Source: Roseibacterium beibuensis (GTDB taxonomy: Bacteria; Pseudomonadota; Alphaproteobacteria; Rhodobacterales; Rhodobacteraceae). From it: a DNA stretch of 64,000 nucleotides. Position 1 is the first letter of the stretch, and each line of letters starts with the position of its first letter. Below are positions 60,312 to 64,000 of the stretch, in pieces. The DNA lies in the NCBI RefSeq assembly GCF_039542305.1, contig NZ_BAABHW010000002.1, positions 124,001 to 188,000 on the forward strand, written 5' to 3'. The notes under the pieces were generated by a model. The model was given only the letters and a program-made list of their open reading frames with translations. It made no database searches and was not told the origin of the DNA. The position numbers were made by a program, and so were the translations under genes.

Positions 60312-61679
60312 ATGGCGCACGACCCCGATCGCCCTGTCGCTTTGATCGTCCTGGCCGCAGGTGCCGGCACGCGGATGAACTCGGACCTTCCGAAACCGCT
60401 GCATCCGATCGGGGGTGCGCCGATGATCGCCCATGCCCTGGCGACGGGCCGCGCGCTGGAGCCATCGCGCATCGTCGTTGTCACGGGCCACGGCGCGGAG
60501 GCGGTCGAAGCCGCGCTGGACGAGATCGCGCCAGAGGCGGTCTGCGTGCGGCAGGAGGTGCAACTCGGCACCGGACACGCGGTATTGCAGGCAGCCCCGG
60601 CGCTTGAGGGGTTCGAGGGCGATGCCGTCGTTCTTTACGCCGACACCCCCTTCGTCAGCGAGGACACGCTGCGCCGGATGCAGGCGGCCCGCGCCGCCCA
60701 CGACATCGTCGTTCTGGGCTTTCGCGCCGCCGATCCCGGGCGCTACGGGCGGCTGATGATGGAGGGCGAGCGACTGGTGCGCATCGTCGAGGCCAAGGAC
60801 GCGACGCCCGAACAGCTTGGGATCGACCTGTGCAACTCGGGTCTGCTGGCCGCCGATGCGCGCCTGCTGATGGATCTGCTGGGGCAGGTGGATACCGACA
60901 ACGCCGCCGGCGAATACTACCTGACCGACCTCGCCGAGATTGCCGCGAGCCGCGACCTGTCGGCGACGGCGGTCCTGTGTTCCGAGGCTGAGACGCTCGG
61001 GGTCAATTCGCGTGCCGAACTGGCCGCCGCCGAGGCCCAGTTCCAGACCATGAAACGGGCCGAGGTACTGGAAGACGGCGTGACCATGACCGCGCCCGAG
61101 ACGGTCATCCTGTCGGCGGATACCTGGGTCGGGCGCGATGCGGTGATCGAGCCTTACGTGGTCTTCGGGCCCGGCGTGACGGTCGAGTCCGGCGCGACGA
61201 TCCGGGCCTTCTCTCATCTGGAAGACGCCCATGTCAGCGCGGGCGCCATCGTCGGCCCCTATGCCCGGCTGCGCCCCGGCGCCGAGATCGGCAACAACGC
61301 CCATATCGGCAATTTCGTCGAGGTGAAGGCCTCGCTGATCGGCGAAGGCACCAAGGTCAACCACCTGACCTATATCGGCAATGCCGAGATCGGCGACGGC
61401 ACGAATGTCGGCGCGGGCACGATCACCTGCAATTACGACGGCGTCTTCAAGCACCGCACGGTGGTGGGCAAGAACGCCTTCATCGGGTCGGACACGATGC
61501 TGGTGGCGCCGGTGACGGTGGGCGACAACGCGATGACGGGCTCGGGCTCGGTCATCACGCAAGACATCCCCGACGGCGCATTGGCGCTGGGGCGGGCGAA
61601 ACAGGTGAACAAGGCAGGGTTGGCGGTGCGCCTGATGGACCGCCTGCGCGCGATAAAGGCCGAAAAGGCCAAGGGCTAG
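60312..61679 (+). CDS. glmU: Bifunctional GlmU (GlcN-1-P acetyltransferase / UDP-GlcNAc pyrophosphorylase)
   Basis: A 455-residue enzyme. The N-terminal nucleotidyltransferase has LAAGAGTRMNSDLPKPLHP; the left-handed beta helix acetyltransferase (about 250-455) has hexapeptide repeats and NFVEVKASLIGEG with VGAGTITCNYDG. It makes UDP-GlcNAc for peptidoglycan and LPS. It lies 18 bp upstream of glmS, forming a pathway operon. Confidence 0.95.
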   Translation: MAHDPDRPVALIVLAAGAGTRMNSDLPKPLHPIGGAPMIAHALATGRALEPSRIVVVTGHGAEAVEAALDEIAPEAVCVRQEVQLGTGHAVLQAAPALEGFEGDAVVLYADTPFVSEDTLRRMQAARAAHDIVVLGFRAADPGRYGRLMMEGERLVRIVEAKDATPEQLGIDLCNSGLLAADARLLMDLLGQVDTDNAAGEYYLTDLAEIAASRDLSATAVLCSEAETLGVNSRAELAAAEAQFQTMKRAEVLEDGVTMTAPETVILSADTWVGRDAVIEPYVVFGPGVTVESGATIRAFSHLEDAHVSAGAIVGPYARLRPGAEIGNNAHIGNFVEVKASLIGEGTKVNHLTYIGNAEIGDGTNVGAGTITCNYDGVFKHRTVVGKNAFIGSDTMLVAPVTVGDNAMTGSGSVITQDIPDGALALGRAKQVNKAGLAVRLMDRLRAIKAEKAKG

Positions 61680-61697
61680 AGCAGGAAAGGAAACCCC

Positions 61698-63509
61698 ATG
61701 TGCGGGATCGTCGGAGTTCTGGGCAAGCACGAGGTCGCCCCCATCCTCGTCGAGGCGCTGAAACGGCTGGAATATCGCGGCTATGACAGCGCGGGAATCG
61801 CCACGGTGCAGGATGGCCGGCTGGACCGCCGCCGCGCGGTGGGCAAGTTGCACAACCTCTCGGACCTGCTGGTGCATGACCCGCTGGCGGGCAAGTCGGG
61901 CATCGGCCACACCCGGTGGGCCACCCATGGCGGGCCGAGCGTCAAGAACGCCCACCCGCACCAGACGGGCCGCGTCGCGGTCGTGCATAACGGGATCATC
62001 GAGAATTTCCGCGAGTTGCGCAGCCGCCTGTCCGACCGCAACTTCGAATCCGAGACCGATACCGAGACCGTGGCGCAACTCTGCGCGTCTTTCCTCGATG
62101 AGGGGAAAACCCCGCGCGAGGCGGCGACCGAGACGCTCAAGCATCTCGAAGGGGCCTTCGCGCTGGCCTTCCTGTTCGAGGGCGAAGAGGACCTGATCGT
62201 CGCCGCGCGCAAGGGCAGCCCGCTTTGCATCGGCCATGGCGACGGCGAGATGTATGTGGGTTCGGACGCCATCGCTTTGTCGCCGCTGACCAACCTCATC
62301 ACCTATCTCGAAGAAGGCGACTATGCTTTCGTCACCCGCGACGGCGTCGAGATCCGGGACGCCAAGGGCAGGCTGGCGAACCGCGACGCGCGGACGATCT
62401 CGGCCCAGACCGCGCAGATCGACAAGGCCGGGCACAAGCATTTCATGTCGAAGGAGATCTTCGAACAACCGACCGTGCTGGCCGAGTGTCTGACCCATTA
62501 CTCTGCGGGTGAGCGGGTCGCCCTGCCCGAAGGCGCGCTCGATTTCGCCGAGACCGACCGCCTGATCCTCGTGGCCTGCGGCACGGCGCATTACGCCTGC
62601 TCGGTCGCGAAATACTGGTTCGAGCAACTGGCCGGCCTGCCCTGCGATGTCGATATCGCCAGCGAGTTCCGCTATCGCGAGCCTCCCGTGTCGGACCGGG
62701 CCACCGCGCTTTTCGTCAGCCAGTCCGGGGAGACCGCCGACACGCTGGCCGCCCTGCGCTACGCCCAGGGCAAGGCCGCGCGGATCGTTTCGGTGGTGAA
62801 CGTGCCCGAAAGCTCGATCGCGCGCGAAAGCGACCTTGCCCTGCCGATCCTCGCCGGGATCGAGGTGGGCGTCGCCTCGACCAAGGCCTTCATGAACCAG
62901 TTGGGCGTTCTGGCGAACCTCGCCATCCTCGCCGCCCGCCAGCGGGGTCGCATCGACGCGGCCCGCGAGGCGGAGTTGCTGGAAACGCTGCGCGGCCTTC
63001 CGGGGCTGATCAACCAGGCCCTCGCGCTGGAGGAACGCATCCACAAACGCACCGGCAAGCTGGCCGAGGCGCGCTCGGTCCTGTTCTTCGGGCGCGGGGC
63101 GATGTTCCCGCTGGCGCTGGAGGGCGCGCTGAAACTCAAGGAAATCAGCTATATCCATGCCGAGGGCTATGCCAGCGGCGAGCTAAAGCACGGCCCCATC
63201 GCGCTGGTCGACAAGACGGTGCCGGTGATCGTCATGGCCCCGCGCGATGCCCTGTTCGACAAGACCGTGTCGAACATGCAGGAAGTGCTGGCGCGCGAGG
63301 GACGCGTCTGGCTGATCACCGATGCCGAAGGCGCCGAGATCGCCGGGGATGGAGTCTGGCAGACGCTGGTCATGCCGCGGATCGACCCGATCTTTGCCCC
63401 GATGCTTTACGCGGTTCCGGCACAACTGATCGCCTACCACACGGCGCTGCATAAGGGCACGGACGTGGACCAGCCGCGCAACCTCGCCAAATCGGTGACG
63501 GTCGAATGA
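61698..63509 (+). CDS. glmS: Glutamine-fructose-6-phosphate aminotransferase
   Basis: A 603-residue enzyme. Cys2 (MCGIVGVLGKHE) is the glutaminase nucleophile; two SIS domains (FVSQSGETADTLAAL; GRGAMFPLALEGALKLKEIS) bind fructose-6-phosphate; the C-terminus is LAKSVTVE, as in all GlmS. It supplies GlcN-6-P upstream of GlmU. AGGAAAGG precedes the ATG. I see no glmS ribozyme. Its stop overlaps the next ATG (ATGA). Confidence 0.96.
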   Translation: MCGIVGVLGKHEVAPILVEALKRLEYRGYDSAGIATVQDGRLDRRRAVGKLHNLSDLLVHDPLAGKSGIGHTRWATHGGPSVKNAHPHQTGRVAVVHNGIIENFRELRSRLSDRNFESETDTETVAQLCASFLDEGKTPREAATETLKHLEGAFALAFLFEGEEDLIVAARKGSPLCIGHGDGEMYVGSDAIALSPLTNLITYLEEGDYAFVTRDGVEIRDAKGRLANRDARTISAQTAQIDKAGHKHFMSKEIFEQPTVLAECLTHYSAGERVALPEGALDFAETDRLILVACGTAHYACSVAKYWFEQLAGLPCDVDIASEFRYREPPVSDRATALFVSQSGETADTLAALRYAQGKAARIVSVVNVPESSIARESDLALPILAGIEVGVASTKAFMNQLGVLANLAILAARQRGRIDAAREAELLETLRGLPGLINQALALEERIHKRTGKLAEARSVLFFGRGAMFPLALEGALKLKEISYIHAEGYASGELKHGPIALVDKTVPVIVMAPRDALFDKTVSNMQEVLAREGRVWLITDAEGAEIAGDGVWQTLVMPRIDPIFAPMLYAVPAQLIAYHTALHKGTDVDQPRNLAKSVTVE

Positions 63510-64000
63510 GCTTGCCGGGGTCCGCCAACCTCACCTTGACCGGTCGTTTCGTGCAGCTTGTGCCGCTGTCCCACGACCACGCCGAGGCCCTGTCTGCCGC
63601 CTCGGCCGAGGGGGCGCTGGACCGTCTGTGATACACAACCGTTCCGTCGCCGCAGGGTATGGCGACCGAGATCAACCGACGCCTTGCCTTGAAGGCCGCC
63701 GGCAGCATGGTGCCGTTCGCAACGCTCGACGCCGAGGGGCGTGCCGTTGGCATGACCACCTACATGAATATTGACGCGGGCCTGCCCCGGGTCGAGATCG
63801 GGTCCACCTGGATTGGCCCATCGGCGCAGCGCGGGCCTGTGAACACCGAGGCCAAGCGGCTGATGCTGGGCCATGCCTTCGAGGTCTGGGGCTGCACGGC
63901 GGTCGAATTCCGCACGCATCGACTGAACACCCAGTCGCGCCGCGCCATCGAACGGCTGGGGGCGCAGCTGGACGGCATCCTGCGGGCGCATATGCGGATG
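63506..64000 (+). pseudogene. GNAT acetyltransferase gene interrupted by in-frame TGA (runs off window)
   Basis: From the ATG at 63506 (ATGA overlap with glmS) the frame reads a GNAT N-terminus (LTLTGRFVQLVPLSHDHAEA) and stops at TGA, 63629-63631, codon 42. The same frame then continues uninterrupted to the window end with a convincing GNAT body: YTTVPSPQGM, MTTYMNIDAG, VEIGSTWIGPSAQRGPVNTE and CTAVEFRTHRLNTQSRRAIE. Homologues I recall have Trp at this position, so TGG to TGA is the likely change. An in-frame ATG at 63659 could restart a shorter protein. Alternatives are a sequencing error or read-through. Confidence 0.8.

Noticed and set aside
60177..63158. A 993-codon minus-strand frame
   Set aside because: Antisense shadow of glmU and glmS; only His/Arg/Gly-rich low-complexity sequence.

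Overview
The window is a GC-rich chromosomal segment of an alphaproteobacterium, most likely a marine-type Rhodobacteraceae (Roseobacter group). The evidence is family composition and gene order: DUF3572 beside a PleD-like diguanylate cyclase; the ctaC-ctaB-small ORF-ctaG-ctaE-SURF1 oxidase cluster beside tldD; a rhodobacterial FdVI-type ferredoxin; DUF1467 next to methylmalonyl-CoA epimerase; rpiA-gor-hflK-hflC-DUF2065-degP; and short terminator-like repeats of a kind I recall from this family. Almost all of the sequence is coding. I see no rRNA, tRNA, CRISPR array, prophage or insertion sequence.

Layout. 0-5 kb: end of a HAD phosphatase, a MarR regulator, DUF3572 and the PleD-like protein, then a leftward cluster of EF-hand protein, ECF sigma factor, putative anti-sigma factor and CnrX/ZraP-like periplasmic sensor. 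5-9 kb: DUF983, Nudix, two transporters and a fatty acid desaturase. 9-13 kb: an XRE regulator divergent from the desaturase, then a leftward operon that would convert carnitine to glycine betaine (BKACE, SGNH hydrolase, carnitine dehydrogenase-thioesterase fusion). 13-19 kb: aldo/keto reductase, an ImuA-like protein behind a LexA-type box, MFS transporter, SDR and metG. 19-24 kb: FAD oxidoreductase, acetyltransferase, M16 protease and thrC. 24-28 kb: aa3 oxidase subunits II and III and assembly factors. 28-34 kb: tldD, dprA, topA. 34-39 kb: a phospholipase D-like lipoprotein, nitroreductase, EI24 membrane protein, DUF1467, mce, a response regulator and a hemerythrin. 39-43 kb: aspS, a VCBS-like protein, a ferredoxin, and a free-standing DnaE2 C-terminal OB-fold behind a second LexA-type box. 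43-51 kb: a peptidoglycan-binding lipoprotein, then the degP/hfl/gor/rpiA block and a thiamine pyrophosphokinase. 51-64 kb: an 891-residue acidic protein, DUF2842, purA, secG, pyrG, a DegT aminotransferase, gph, glmU, glmS and an acetyltransferase gene interrupted by a TGA.

Most genes are housekeeping. The most interesting parts are: (i) the EF-hand/ECF sigma/anti-sigma/metal-sensor cluster, which resembles CnrYXH-type signalling with a calcium-binding partner added; (ii) the carnitine operon with an SGNH hydrolase translationally coupled between its two catabolic genes; (iii) two separated pieces of the SOS mutagenesis cassette (ImuA-like and DnaE2 OB-fold), each preceded by a perfect alphaproteobacterial LexA box; (iv) three consecutive 20-bp palindromes between pyrG and the aminotransferase; and (v) the large acidic protein divergent from thiamine pyrophosphokinase. 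All functional statements rest on recognising families by eye; no search was run.
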